Shown piece by piece: positions 14,547 through 23,706 of a stretch of DNA of 64,000 nucleotides. A program made the position numbers and the translations under genes. The stretch comes from Tenacibaculum soleae (GTDB lineage Bacteria; Bacteroidota; Bacteroidia; Flavobacteriales; Flavobacteriaceae), in assembly GCF_001693415.1 (NCBI RefSeq), contig NZ_MAKX01000001.1:1444047-1508046 (forward strand), given 5' to 3'. Every line of letters begins with the position of its first letter. Within the stretch, counting starts at the first letter, position 1. Below the pieces are notes generated by a model. It was given only the letters and a program-made list of their open reading frames with translations, was not told where the DNA came from and ran no database searches.

Positions 14547-15968
14547 TTATTTCCAACCTCCACCAAGAGCTTCGTATAAATCTACAATTGAAATCAATTG
14601 TTGTAGTTTACTGTCTATAATATTAAGTTCAGCACTTAATACGCTTTGCCTTGCTGTTAATAGATCTAAATAATTTGCATATCCATTTTTAAGTAAAATT
14701 TCAGAATTATTTTCTGCTTTACGTAGTGCTTCAACTTCATTTTTTCTAAATTCAAATTTTCTAACTTCAGACTCATAAGAGAATAAAGCATTTGAAACTT
14801 CACTACCAGCAATTAATAAAGTTTTTTTAAATTGAAGTAAAGATTGCTCTTGTTGTGAAAGTGCTACTTCTTTTTGTGTCTTTAACTTTCTCTTATTAAA
14901 AATAGGTTGTGTTAAACCTCCAATGATGTTTGTAAATAGAGAATTTGAGCTAAATAGGTCATCTATATCTAAACTTTGAAAACCACCAGCTGCTGTAAGT
15001 GTTAATGATGGGTATAAGTTACTTTTAGCTACATTACTTAACTCAAATGACTGAATTAATCCAAATTCTGCAGCCATTACATCTGGTCTATTACTTAGCA
15101 ATTTAGAAGGTACACCAAGAACAATTTCTTGTTCTATTTTCTGAAGATCTAAAGTACCTCTCTTAAAATTTTGAGGTGTTTTTCCTAATAGAATACTTAA
15201 TGTGTTTTCAGTTTTAAAAATAGCACTTTCTATATCTACTTGTAAAGTTTTTGCACTATTGTATTGTGCAATATTTTGGTCTACAGCAACTTGAGTTACT
15301 TGACCAGCATCTTTTAATGCTTTTATAGTTGTAACACCACTTTCTCTTGTTGCTATGGTTTGCTTTGTTATTTTTAATTGTTCATCTAAAGCTAAAAGAT
15401 TGTAATAAGTGTTTGCAATACTAGAGATTAATTGTGTTTTTACTAATTGATGACCAGCAACACTTTGCAAATAAGCTGCTTGCGAAGCTCTTTTATTGCT
15501 TCTTATTTTTCCCCAAATATCTGCTTCCCAAGATAGATTTGCAGTTAAATCAAACTGATCTGTAGATCTATCTGTTAAAAAAGCTCCAAATTGAGTGTTT
15601 TTAGATTGCATTTGATGTGTCCAGTTTGTTCCTATGTTTACAGAAGGTAAATAGCCTGCTTTACCTTGTTTAGCATAAGCTTCTGCAGATATTATTTGTT
15701 GTAAAGCAATACGAACGTCCATATTGTTTTGTAAACCTTCTGCAATATATTGTTGAAGGTATTGGTCTGAAAACAATTTTTTCCAAGATACATCTGCAAT
15801 AGACACGCTATCTTTAGGTAAATTTTCTGTTCTGTACAGTGCTTCAGTTTCAGTATTTAATTCTGGTCTTACGTAATCTTTTGCTACAAAACAGCTTTGT
15901 AGTATAAAGGACATTGTAATTAAAACAAGTCCTTTTTGAAGATTATTTTTCTTTATAATTGATTTCAT
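14547..15968 (-). CDS. TolC-like outer membrane efflux lipoprotein (NodT family)
   Basis: The start is placed at 15968, giving a 473-residue protein with a lipoprotein signal (MKSIIKKNNL... FILQSC, Cys at 26); the longer frame begins inside the permease gene and would bury the signal. Two outer membrane efflux repeats follow: an N-terminal half with NLSWEADIWGKIRSNKRA and a C-terminal half with GGLTQPIFNKRKLKTQKE, the pattern of trimeric outer membrane factors. It forms the exit duct of the RND pump encoded upstream, with a 5-bp gap to the permease gene. Drug specificity cannot be read from sequence. Confidence 0.92.
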   Translation of the reverse strand: MKSIIKKNNLQKGLVLITMSFILQSCFVAKDYVRPELNTETEALYRTENLPKDSVSIADVSWKKLFSDQYLQQYIAEGLQNNMDVRIALQQIISAEAYAKQGKAGYLPSVNIGTNWTHQMQSKNTQFGAFLTDRSTDQFDLTANLSWEADIWGKIRSNKRASQAAYLQSVAGHQLVKTQLISSIANTYYNLLALDEQLKITKQTIATRESGVTTIKALKDAGQVTQVAVDQNIAQYNSAKTLQVDIESAIFKTENTLSILLGKTPQNFKRGTLDLQKIEQEIVLGVPSKLLSNRPDVMAAEFGLIQSFELSNVAKSNLYPSLTLTAAGGFQSLDIDDLFSSNSLFTNIIGGLTQPIFNKRKLKTQKEVALSQQEQSLLQFKKTLLIAGSEVSNALFSYESEVRKFEFRKNEVEALRKAENNSEILLKNGYANYLDLLTARQSVLSAELNIIDSKLQQLISIVDLYEALGGGWK

Positions 15969-15973
15969 CTTTT

Positions 15974-18900
15974 TTATTCTTCTATTGTTTGTACTGCTGG
16001 TTTTCCAGAAATTTTTTCTTGTAACCATTGAAATAATATAAATAAGATAGGAATTACAAAAACTCCTAAAATAGTACCAATAAGCATTCCTCCAGCTGCT
16101 CCAGAACCAATTGAGTTGTTTCCTTCAGAACCAACACCTTTTGCTAACGCTAATGGCATTAAACCTAAAATAAAGGCAAAAGAGGTCATTAAAATTGGAC
16201 GTAAACGTGATTTTGCTCCAAGGATTGCAGCATCAACAATACTTTCACCATTTTTTCGCCTAGCTAGCGCAAATTCTACAATAAGAATGGCATTTTTGGC
16301 GAGTAGTCCAATAAGCATAATCAATGCAATTTGGAAATAAATGTTATTTTCTAGCCCTAAAAATTTAGTGCTTATATACGCTCCAAATACACCAAATGGT
16401 AATGATAAAACAACTGCAAATGGTAGTAGGTAACTCTCATATTGTGCACTTAATAAGAAGTACACGAACAAAATACTTAAAGCGAAAATAAATGCTGTTT
16501 GGTTACCTGCATTAACTTCCTCACGTGTTAAACCAGAATAAGCAACGGTATAATTACTTGGTAATTTTGCAACTTCTTCTTCAATAACTCTAATAGCATC
16601 ACCTGTACTATAACCGTCATTAGTTGCACCAGAAATCATTGTAGAATTGAATAAGTTAAAACGAGTTACCGATTGTGGACCATACACTCTTTTTAAAGTT
16701 ACAAACTGTGTAATTGGTGTCATTTCTCCAGATTCAGTTCTTACATACATGCTATTTAACGCATTTTCATCTGCTCTATCTTCTGGTAACGCTTGAATAT
16801 ACACTCTAAATTGTTTTCCAAATCTAGAGAAATCTGAAGTATAAATTCCACCTATATATCCTTGTAGTGTTGAAAATATACTAGTTACAGAAACTCCTTT
16901 TTCTTTTGCTAAAGGCACATTAACTTCCATTTCGTATTGAGGATAGTTTGTGTTGAATGCAGATGTTGCATATTTAATTTCTGGGTGACTCATTAATGCC
17001 ATAGAAAACTCTTTATTAGCCTTATCTAAATCTGCAAATTCTCCTCCGAACTTATCTAATAAGTTAATTTCGAAACCAGAAGAGTTTCCAAAACCACGAA
17101 TACTTGGTGGAGAAAAGAAAATGATGTTTGCGTCTGGAATTCTTGATGCTACACCAAATAATTTACCTGTAATAGCTTGTGCTGAAAGTGATGGGGCTGT
17201 TCTATTTGCCCAATCTTCTAGTTTTATAATTCCAAAACCAAAGTTACTACCAGCTCCACTAATTAAACTTCTACCTTTAATAAAGTTTACCGCTACAATA
17301 CCATCGATACTTTCAATTTTATCATATAATTTTCTAGACACAGCATCTGTTCTGTCTAAAGATGCTCCTGGTGGTAATTCTATATTAGCAAAAATAATTC
17401 CTCTATCTTCATTAGGTACAAACCCGGTTGGAGTTGTAGACGAAGCCCAAAAGATTCCACCAATTGCTATTAACAATAGCAAAGCAGAAACAAATTTTCT
17501 TTTATATAAAAATTGTAATGATTTACCATAACGTTCTATAGTTGCGTTAAACCCGCGGTTAAATAAAGTATAAAAACGTTTTAGTGGACTTTTTCCTTTT
17601 AACGACGCGTCTTCTTTATGTTCTTTTAATAGTAAAGCACATAATGCGGGACTTAATGTTAATGCGTTTACAGCTGAAATTAGAATGGCAATAATTAACG
17701 TTACACCAAACTGCTCATAAAAAACACCTGTTGGTCCTGTTACAAAAGTTACTGGAATAAATACAGCTGCCATTACCAAAGTAATTGAGATAATTGCTCC
17801 AGAAATTTCGTTCATTGCAGTAAGTGTCGCTTTTTTTGGGTTCTTTTCTCCTTCGTCCATTTTAGCATGTACAGCTTCTACAACTACAATGGCATCATCT
17901 ACCACAATACCAATTGCTAATACTAAAGCGAAAAGCGTTAATAAGTTAATTGAATATCCAAAAACACTCAAGAAAAAGAAGGTACCAATAATTGAAACAG
18001 GCACTGCAATTGCAGGAATTAATGTAGATCTAAAGTCTTGTAAAAAGATAAAAACTACTAAGAAAACTAATAAAAAAGCTTCTAATAAGGTGGTAATTAC
18101 TTTATCAATTGAAGCGTTTAAGAATAAACTTGTATCATAAGGAACAAAAACATCTAATCCTTCAGGTAAATCTGCTTTTACTTGTTTTAAAGTTACTTTT
18201 ATGTTTTCAATAATTTCTTGTGCATTAGATCCTTTAGTTTGAAAAATCCCCATAAAAACAGCAGGGTTTCCTTTACTCATGGCGTTAGATGCGTAAGATT
18301 GTGCATCTAATTCAATAGTTGCCACATCTTTTAAACGTAAAAACTCTCCGTTTCCTAAGGCTTTAATTACAATATCGCTGTATTGTGCTTCATCTTTAAA
18401 ACGACCACTATAGGTCAATGTATATGAAAAAGACTCTCCATTATTCTGACCTAAAGATCCTGCTGCTGCTTCTAAATTTTGTTCAGTAATTGCTTTAGAA
18501 ATATCAGAAGGAATTAAGTTGTATGATGCTAATTTTTCTGGATTTAACCAAATACGCATTGCATAATCTTGCTGAGAAAATACACTTACATCACCAACAC
18601 CACTAATACGTTGCATTGCTGGTATAACGTTAATTTTTAAGTAATTCTGAATAAAAGTAGCGTCGTAATTATCGCTTTCTGAATACATAGAAATAAACAT
18701 TAAGGCACTCGTTTCTTGCTTTTGAGTTGTAATACCTGTTTGTATTACCTCTTGTGGTAATAAAGGTGTTGCTCTAGATACACGGTTTTGCACGTTTACT
18801 GCAGCAATATCTGCATCAATTTCTTGATCAAAATATACTGTAATTTCTGCGGTACCGTTGTTAGAGGCTGTAGAGGTAATGTATGTCATACCTTCTACAC

Positions 18901-19111
18901 CATTAATTTGCTCTTCAATAGGTACAATTACACTCTCTAATACAGTTTCTGCATTTGCTCCTGTATAATTTGCAATCACTTTTATTGTTGGTGGTGCAAT
19001 ATCTGGGTATTCTTCTATAGGTAAGCTAGTTATACTAATGACTCCTAGTAAAACGATGATAATAGATATCACTGTCGAAAGAACGGGTCTTTCAATAAAT
19101 GTTTTTAACAT
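15974..19111 (-). CDS. RND family efflux permease (HAE1, AcrB-like)
   Basis: A 1045-residue inner-membrane pump with twelve membrane helices and two large periplasmic loops. Visible landmarks are the N-terminal MLKTFIERPVLSTVISIIIVL, the proton-relay segment GIVVDDAIVVVEAVHA in the fourth helix, and the pseudo-symmetric second half with GLLAKNAILIVEFA near residue 950. The family exports amphiphilic drugs, bile salts, dyes or solvents through a tripartite complex using the proton gradient. It lies between the adaptor (22 bp upstream) and the TolC-like factor (5 bp downstream). Substrate unknown. Confidence 0.95.
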   Translation of the reverse strand: MLKTFIERPVLSTVISIIIVLLGVISITSLPIEEYPDIAPPTIKVIANYTGANAETVLESVIVPIEEQINGVEGMTYITSTASNNGTAEITVYFDQEIDADIAAVNVQNRVSRATPLLPQEVIQTGITTQKQETSALMFISMYSESDNYDATFIQNYLKINVIPAMQRISGVGDVSVFSQQDYAMRIWLNPEKLASYNLIPSDISKAITEQNLEAAAGSLGQNNGESFSYTLTYSGRFKDEAQYSDIVIKALGNGEFLRLKDVATIELDAQSYASNAMSKGNPAVFMGIFQTKGSNAQEIIENIKVTLKQVKADLPEGLDVFVPYDTSLFLNASIDKVITTLLEAFLLVFLVVFIFLQDFRSTLIPAIAVPVSIIGTFFFLSVFGYSINLLTLFALVLAIGIVVDDAIVVVEAVHAKMDEGEKNPKKATLTAMNEISGAIISITLVMAAVFIPVTFVTGPTGVFYEQFGVTLIIAILISAVNALTLSPALCALLLKEHKEDASLKGKSPLKRFYTLFNRGFNATIERYGKSLQFLYKRKFVSALLLLIAIGGIFWASSTTPTGFVPNEDRGIIFANIELPPGASLDRTDAVSRKLYDKIESIDGIVAVNFIKGRSLISGAGSNFGFGIIKLEDWANRTAPSLSAQAITGKLFGVASRIPDANIIFFSPPSIRGFGNSSGFEINLLDKFGGEFADLDKANKEFSMALMSHPEIKYATSAFNTNYPQYEMEVNVPLAKEKGVSVTSIFSTLQGYIGGIYTSDFSRFGKQFRVYIQALPEDRADENALNSMYVRTESGEMTPITQFVTLKRVYGPQSVTRFNLFNSTMISGATNDGYSTGDAIRVIEEEVAKLPSNYTVAYSGLTREEVNAGNQTAFIFALSILFVYFLLSAQYESYLLPFAVVLSLPFGVFGAYISTKFLGLENNIYFQIALIMLIGLLAKNAILIVEFALARRKNGESIVDAAILGAKSRLRPILMTSFAFILGLMPLALAKGVGSEGNNSIGSGAAGGMLIGTILGVFVIPILFILFQWLQEKISGKPAVQTIEE

Positions 19112-19133
19112 GACTAATATGTTTGGTTGTTAT

Positions 19134-20264
19134 TTAATTTCTGAATAAAGTTGCAACTGGTTTTATAGCTTCTTCAAAAGAAGTTTCTAATGGAGAAATT
19201 TCCATTCCATTTCTTAGTTTTCCAACTCCAGAAATTATAATTTTATCATTTGTAGTAATTCCAGATTCTACCACATATAAATTATCTACGGTTCCTTTTA
19301 CTTTTAAAATGGAAGTTGCTACTTTATTACCTTCTCCAAGTTTAAATATCATAATATTTCCTTGTTGTTCAAAAGTTGCTGACTGAGGAACAACAATTGC
19401 ATCTTTATATTCTATAGGAAATCTTATTTTACCACTGTTACCGTTGGTTAAAATTTCATTAGGGTTGTTAAAAATTGCTCTTATCTTAATAGTACCTGTA
19501 TTTTGGTTTATTTGACCCGTGCTAGTTTGAATACGTCCTTTTTCAGAATATTCTTTTCCATTAGCTAAAATCAAGCTTAAATCTGGTGAGTTTTTAATCC
19601 GTTCGGCTTTATTTTGACCTTCAGATCGTTGTAAATGATCGATGTATTGTGCTTCATTAAAACTAAAAAAAGCATAAACTTTATCTATTTCACTAACTGT
19701 TGTTAATGCTTTAGCATCATTTGGGCTAATTAAAGCTCCTTCTCTAAAATTGATAGCACCTACATAACCATCAATAGGGCTTTTAATAGTTGCGTAACCA
19801 ATATTGGCAGAGACACTACTTAAGTTTGCTTTTGCTTGCGCTAAGTTTGCTTTTGCAGTTTCTAATTGAACCGCACTTATAATGTTTTTTTCTACAAGCG
19901 GAATTAATTTATTTACTTCTACTTGGGCAACATTAACCCTAGCTTTTGCTGCTCCAGCATCTTGACTTAAAGATTGCGTTTCTAACTTAAATAACATTTG
20001 TCCTTTACGTACTTTTTGACCCTCATCTACATATACTTTTTCTATATATCCAGATGTTTTTGCTCTTACATCACTATTTACTATTCCTTCTATTGTTGCA
20101 GGATAATCTGTAAAACCAGTTACGGTTTTTCTTTCAATCTGTGAAACAGGAAATGAAGCAAGAGGTGCTTTTACTGCTACTTTTTTTTGTTCTGTTTTTC
20201 CACAGCTTACTATAATTAAGGTTAAACTTAACATTAATATGTTATATATTCTATTTGTAATCAT
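19134..20264 (-). CDS. RND efflux periplasmic adaptor (membrane fusion protein)
   Basis: A 376-residue lipoprotein (lipobox LIIVSC, Cys at 21) of the AcrA/MexA type. The sequence shows the lipoyl-like half motifs (KTSGYIEKVYVDEGQKVRKG, and GYVGAINFREGALISPND), a helical hairpin between them, and a C-terminal beta-barrel with NSGKIRFPIEYKDAIVVPQSA. It links the permease with the outer membrane factor in the periplasm. It is the second gene of the operon, 10 bp after the GbsR-type regulator gene and 22 bp before the permease gene. Confidence 0.93.
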   Translation of the reverse strand: MITNRIYNILMLSLTLIIVSCGKTEQKKVAVKAPLASFPVSQIERKTVTGFTDYPATIEGIVNSDVRAKTSGYIEKVYVDEGQKVRKGQMLFKLETQSLSQDAGAAKARVNVAQVEVNKLIPLVEKNIISAVQLETAKANLAQAKANLSSVSANIGYATIKSPIDGYVGAINFREGALISPNDAKALTTVSEIDKVYAFFSFNEAQYIDHLQRSEGQNKAERIKNSPDLSLILANGKEYSEKGRIQTSTGQINQNTGTIKIRAIFNNPNEILTNGNSGKIRFPIEYKDAIVVPQSATFEQQGNIMIFKLGEGNKVATSILKVKGTVDNLYVVESGITTNDKIIISGVGKLRNGMEISPLETSFEEAIKPVATLFRN

Positions 20265-20274
20265 TACGTTGTTT

Positions 20275-20775
20275 TTAAAAATCGAATTTTTTTTCTATTA
20301 TTTTTATTCTTAATTCTTCTATTGAAGCTGTTGCTCCGTCGATAAATTTGATATAGTCATTATGAAAATTCAAATCAAATTTTTCTTCTTTTTTTTCTAT
20401 TGTATGTTCGTTTATACTTTTTTTATATTCCTTTATTTCTAAATGTAGTTCTCTTACTTCTTGCCATTCACTTATAAGGTTATCTATGTGTTGTACTACC
20501 GAATCTTTATTGATGACAAAATATTTTTTACGATCACCAGTTTTTGTAAAGTATTCTATCTTGTTTAAATCTTGTAAATGATTAAGGTGTGTAGAAATTG
20601 TGCTTTTACTAGCGCAAAGAATGGTTACCATTTCTTCAAAAGTTGCGCCTTTTTTTCCTGTTAAAATAACATAAGCTAAAATACGAGCAGCAACAGGAGC
20701 TAAGTTTTCTCTATTTTCTAAATGAACTCCAAGTTTTTCAACTAGTCGCATTTTTTCTTCGCAAATTTCTTTCAT
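20275..20775 (-). CDS. GbsR/MarR family transcriptional regulator
   Basis: A 166-residue winged-helix regulator. The DNA-binding helices are in KGATFEEMVTILCASKSTIS and THLNHLQDLNKIEYFTKTGDRK (about residues 38-80), the pattern of GbsR-type MarR relatives. A helical C-terminal part likely mediates dimer formation. It is the first gene of the efflux operon, and its promoter contains an 8-bp inverted repeat over the -33 region, the expected place for a repressor of its own operon. Ligand unknown. Confidence 0.87.
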   Translation of the reverse strand: MKEICEEKMRLVEKLGVHLENRENLAPVAARILAYVILTGKKGATFEEMVTILCASKSTISTHLNHLQDLNKIEYFTKTGDRKKYFVINKDSVVQHIDNLISEWQEVRELHLEIKEYKKSINEHTIEKKEEKFDLNFHNDYIKFIDGATASIEELRIKIIEKKFDF

Positions 20776-20836
20776 TTCTATTTGTTTTACTACTGTATTT
20801 TGAATAGAAATTATTCACCTACAGTAAAATTCTATG

Positions 20837-20844
20837 CAAATATA
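20837..20844 (-). promoter_or_regulatory. -7 element of the efflux operon
   Basis: Minus strand TATATTTG, 62 bp upstream of the regulator start. A TTG lies 16 bp further up inside the operator, a shorter spacer than usual. The leader also contains ACTGTA/TACAGT, able to pair. Confidence 0.65.
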
Positions 20845-20851
20845 ATATATT

Positions 20852-20871
20852 AGTTCGGAACAATCCGAACT
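20852..20871. promoter_or_regulatory. Inverted-repeat operator at the efflux operon promoter
   Basis: Perfect inverted repeat AGTTCGGA (20852-20859), spacer ACAA, TCCGAACT (20864-20871), covering the -33 region of the operon. The likely ligand is the GbsR/MarR protein encoded immediately downstream. Confidence 0.7.
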
Positions 20872-20939
20872 TATCGAAGTTTTAGTTTATTGCATTATAA
20901 ATATTATTTATAATTGAGTAATTAAGACCTGAATTATTA

Positions 20940-20979
20940 AAAGCATCATGTCTTTTCTTAAGAAAAGACATGATGCTTT
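20940..20979. terminator. Perfect 40-bp palindrome, probable terminator of the iron operon
   Basis: Arms of 20 bp (20940-20959 and 20960-20979) are exact reverse complements with no spacer. On the minus strand the stem is followed by TTTTAATAATT, fitting termination of the operon that ends at 21031. No other gene is in the 255-bp gap. Confidence 0.72.
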
Positions 20980-21030
20980 GATTAGGTGTGAGAATAAATT
21001 ATAGGGATTTATTTAAAATAGATTTTCTGT

Positions 21031-23205
21031 TTAATAACAATCAGTTTTTATCTGCTTGTTATTTTTGAATTTACTTAATGGAGTATTTAGTTGTTTTAAA
21101 CTAATAGCTTCTAAAACAGCCACAACACCATTCATCATAGCAATAGAACCGCAAATCATAATGGTTCCATTATTTTTTAATGTGGATGCAATTAAGGTTT
21201 GTTGCTTTAAAATAAGATCTTGAACGTATTCTTTATTTTGCTCTTGTGAGTAAGCAATGTGAATATTTTCTTTATTTAAATTTGTTAAAAACGGTGCATA
21301 CATTTTTAAAGATTCTTTAGTTCTTCCTCCCCAAAATAAATGGGTTTTTGAAGTGTTTTGTAACATTCCTAAAAAAGGCGCAATACCTGTTCCGTTTGCT
21401 ATTAAAATTGTGCTTTTTGATTTTTTGGGAAGATGAAAAGTCTTGTTTTTTTCAATGTTAGCAAGCAATGTATTTGCTATTTTAAGATTGAAAAGTAAAT
21501 TAGAACATACTCCAAATTCGTGTTTTTTAATACTTAATAAAATGTCATCATTAATTTTTCCGACAGAATATAAGCGTTTCAGGTTATCTTTTTTAGGAGT
21601 AATGGCTAATAAATCTCCAGAAGAAAAATGTAATTTTTTAGAAGGTTGTAAACGAATTAAAAATGAGTTGTCGATATTTAAATTTGTGATAGATTTTACT
21701 GTAAAAGCTTGCTGCTTTTTTGGTTTAATAAGTTTTTGCTTTAACGCTAATTTAATTTCAGTTATTTCGTTCCATTGGTTTGCCCAGTTTTTAAAATCGC
21801 TGAAATTTTGATTATTTATTTTAAAAATAGGTAGAATAGGAGAGAAGTTATTTTTCTTTTTTAGTTGCTCATCAATAGTAATTGCAAATTCACAATAATT
21901 AGGGTATGCTAATGAACCAAATCCAATAACAGCATATTTTATAGGGTTTGGTTGTTTAATTTTTGCAGTTAATTTTAAAAAGTTAGTAGCATTTGCAGGC
22001 GGATCTCCTTCACCATAAGTGGCAGTTAAAATAATTAATTGTGTCGCTTTTTTATAGGTTGAGTAGTTGTTTAAATGATCAATAAAAACTGATTTTTTAT
22101 TAACAGTTAAAGCTTTAAATAAAGAAATAGCCATGTTAAAAGTGTTACCACTTTCTGATCCGACAAGAATTATGATTTCTGCATTTTCTTTCTTAAAAAT
22201 ATTTTTTGGTAATTTACTTTTCCGCTTTTTTGCAATAGTCATAGCAAAACCAGAGTAAATAAAAAATAGAATTGCAATACAAGATAAGAGTAAAATTATA
22301 GACCAAATAATAGTACCACGACCGGTGTGTAAAAACAAACTCAAGTTTGATAGTATTTTTGTTAAAGGAAGCTTTTTTTCGCTTATAATTTCACCAGAAT
22401 ATTGATGAATAATCAACTCTTTATTTTTTAGTTTTAAGAAAAAATAATCTTCGGGATCATCAGAAAATGGAAATTCAATACTTTTAACTTCACTTAATGA
22501 TGTGTTGGTGAATATAGGAAATTTGTCAATCGCAATTTTTTTATTTGAAGAAATCTCTGAAAAATCAAAAGTATGTTTGATGTTGGTTTTTGGTAAAAGA
22601 GAAAATTTTTCTAAAGATAAATATACGGCTGTTATCGTGATAATTAAAATAGGAATTAAGGTAAAGCGGCCCAAAATTATATGGTAATATTGATTAAAAT
22701 CATCTTTAATGATTTTAGAAAAAAACCGTGTAATTCCACCTTGTCTTTTAATGATAAGAATACTACCAGTAAGGGTAATTAAAAAGAGCAACAAAGAAAA
22801 GAATCCGACTAAAAATCGTCCAGTAGATTTTAAAAATAAAGAGCGATGTAAATTAGTTGTCCATTTAAAAATCGATGCTTTAGAAACGACTCTACTTATT
22901 TTTTTACCCGTATTAGGATTAATGTAAAAAGTTTTATTTTTTCCGTTTTTGGTAATTACTGCAGCGGTCACAAAATTATGTTCATTAACTTCTAAAGTAA
23001 TTACTTCTTTGTACTCTTTTTTTAAGGATGAAATTGTTTGAGAAAGTGTAACCTCATTTGTTTGTACAGCATAAGGTTTTAACTGATTTGATATTGGTTC
23101 GAAACTTAAAATAATACCAGTTACAGCAGCAATAAATATAAAAATAGATGAAGATATAGCCAAAGCTAAGTGGCTATATCTCCATACAGAAGTTGTAATT
23201 TTCAT
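21031..23205 (-). CDS. PepSY-TM / flavodoxin / NADPH-flavin reductase fusion, predicted membrane iron reductase
   Basis: A 724-residue fusion. Residues 1-325 form a PepSY-associated membrane domain with four helices (about 13-35, 131-153, 181-198, 298-322) and His residues at or near helix ends (H12, H120, H175, H293) that could bind heme b. Residues 343-480 are a flavodoxin domain (FMN loop GSESGNT 349-355, TATYGEGDPP from 394). Residues 500-700 are a ferredoxin-NADP reductase domain (FAD motif RLYS 544-547, NADPH motif GTGIAPF 605-611). The order suggests electrons pass from NADPH via FAD and FMN to the periplasm, perhaps to ferric siderophores. Last gene of the iron operon. Confidence 0.85.
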   Translation of the reverse strand: MKITTSVWRYSHLALAISSSIFIFIAAVTGIILSFEPISNQLKPYAVQTNEVTLSQTISSLKKEYKEVITLEVNEHNFVTAAVITKNGKNKTFYINPNTGKKISRVVSKASIFKWTTNLHRSLFLKSTGRFLVGFFSLLLFLITLTGSILIIKRQGGITRFFSKIIKDDFNQYYHIILGRFTLIPILIITITAVYLSLEKFSLLPKTNIKHTFDFSEISSNKKIAIDKFPIFTNTSLSEVKSIEFPFSDDPEDYFFLKLKNKELIIHQYSGEIISEKKLPLTKILSNLSLFLHTGRGTIIWSIILLLSCIAILFFIYSGFAMTIAKKRKSKLPKNIFKKENAEIIILVGSESGNTFNMAISLFKALTVNKKSVFIDHLNNYSTYKKATQLIILTATYGEGDPPANATNFLKLTAKIKQPNPIKYAVIGFGSLAYPNYCEFAITIDEQLKKKNNFSPILPIFKINNQNFSDFKNWANQWNEITEIKLALKQKLIKPKKQQAFTVKSITNLNIDNSFLIRLQPSKKLHFSSGDLLAITPKKDNLKRLYSVGKINDDILLSIKKHEFGVCSNLLFNLKIANTLLANIEKNKTFHLPKKSKSTILIANGTGIAPFLGMLQNTSKTHLFWGGRTKESLKMYAPFLTNLNKENIHIAYSQEQNKEYVQDLILKQQTLIASTLKNNGTIMICGSIAMMNGVVAVLEAISLKQLNTPLSKFKNNKQIKTDCY

Positions 23206-23222
23206 TAAATGTTTTTTGTAAA

Positions 23223-23696
23223 TTATTGAGGAATCATACGGATGTAGCGTATAAATCCTTTTCCTTCAACTTTACTTTTTACATTTTCAGTAGTAAGTTC
23301 AAACTCAACATCATCTTTATAGTATTCCTGATCTTCAACGGCAGATTCGAATCTGATTTTGTAACCGTTATTTATTTTGTTATTCGGTATTTTAAGAACA
23401 CTAATAGTTCTGTTTCCTCCACTAACAGTTGCGCCTGTTATAGCGTCAATATCAGCCCTTTTTTTACCTTGAAACTTCCACCATTCGGTTATGTCAGAAT
23501 ACCAATCTTCATCGTCACCTTGCACGTATAAAGTTTCCTCATATTCTCCTTTAGGGTTTATTAAAGAAACGGTAATATAAGCACCTTCACCTGTATAATT
23601 TTTTAATTGAATCATACATTTATAAGTTGCACTATTTGAAGTAGTAAAAGCCGTTACTCCAAATGCTAAAAATAAAATTAGAAATATTTTTTTCAT
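23223..23696 (-). CDS. DUF2271 domain-containing secreted protein
   Basis: A 157-residue protein with a signal peptide (about residues 1-22). The mature part is a single beta-rich domain with WYSDITEWWKF and the pattern DAITGATVSGGNR (near residue 95), typical of DUF2271. The function of this family is unknown, but members commonly sit beside PepSY membrane proteins and TonB receptors, as here. The gene lies 17 bp before the reductase fusion and 10 bp after the ankyrin gene. Role as a periplasmic partner of the membrane reductase is inference. Confidence 0.78.
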   Translation of the reverse strand: MKKIFLILFLAFGVTAFTTSNSATYKCMIQLKNYTGEGAYITVSLINPKGEYEETLYVQGDDEDWYSDITEWWKFQGKKRADIDAITGATVSGGNRTISVLKIPNNKINNGYKIRFESAVEDQEYYKDDVEFELTTENVKSKVEGKGFIRYIRMIPQ

Positions 23697-23706
23697 GTTA
23701 TTTGTT

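Noticed and set aside
15969..16028. Longer N-terminus for the TolC-like protein from 16028
   Set aside because: It overlaps the permease gene and would precede a normal lipoprotein signal peptide beginning at 15968.
20776..21030. Riboswitch or small RNA in the gap between efflux and iron operons
   Set aside because: Only the operator, a short stem in the leader and the palindromic terminator are seen; no conserved riboswitch core was recognised.
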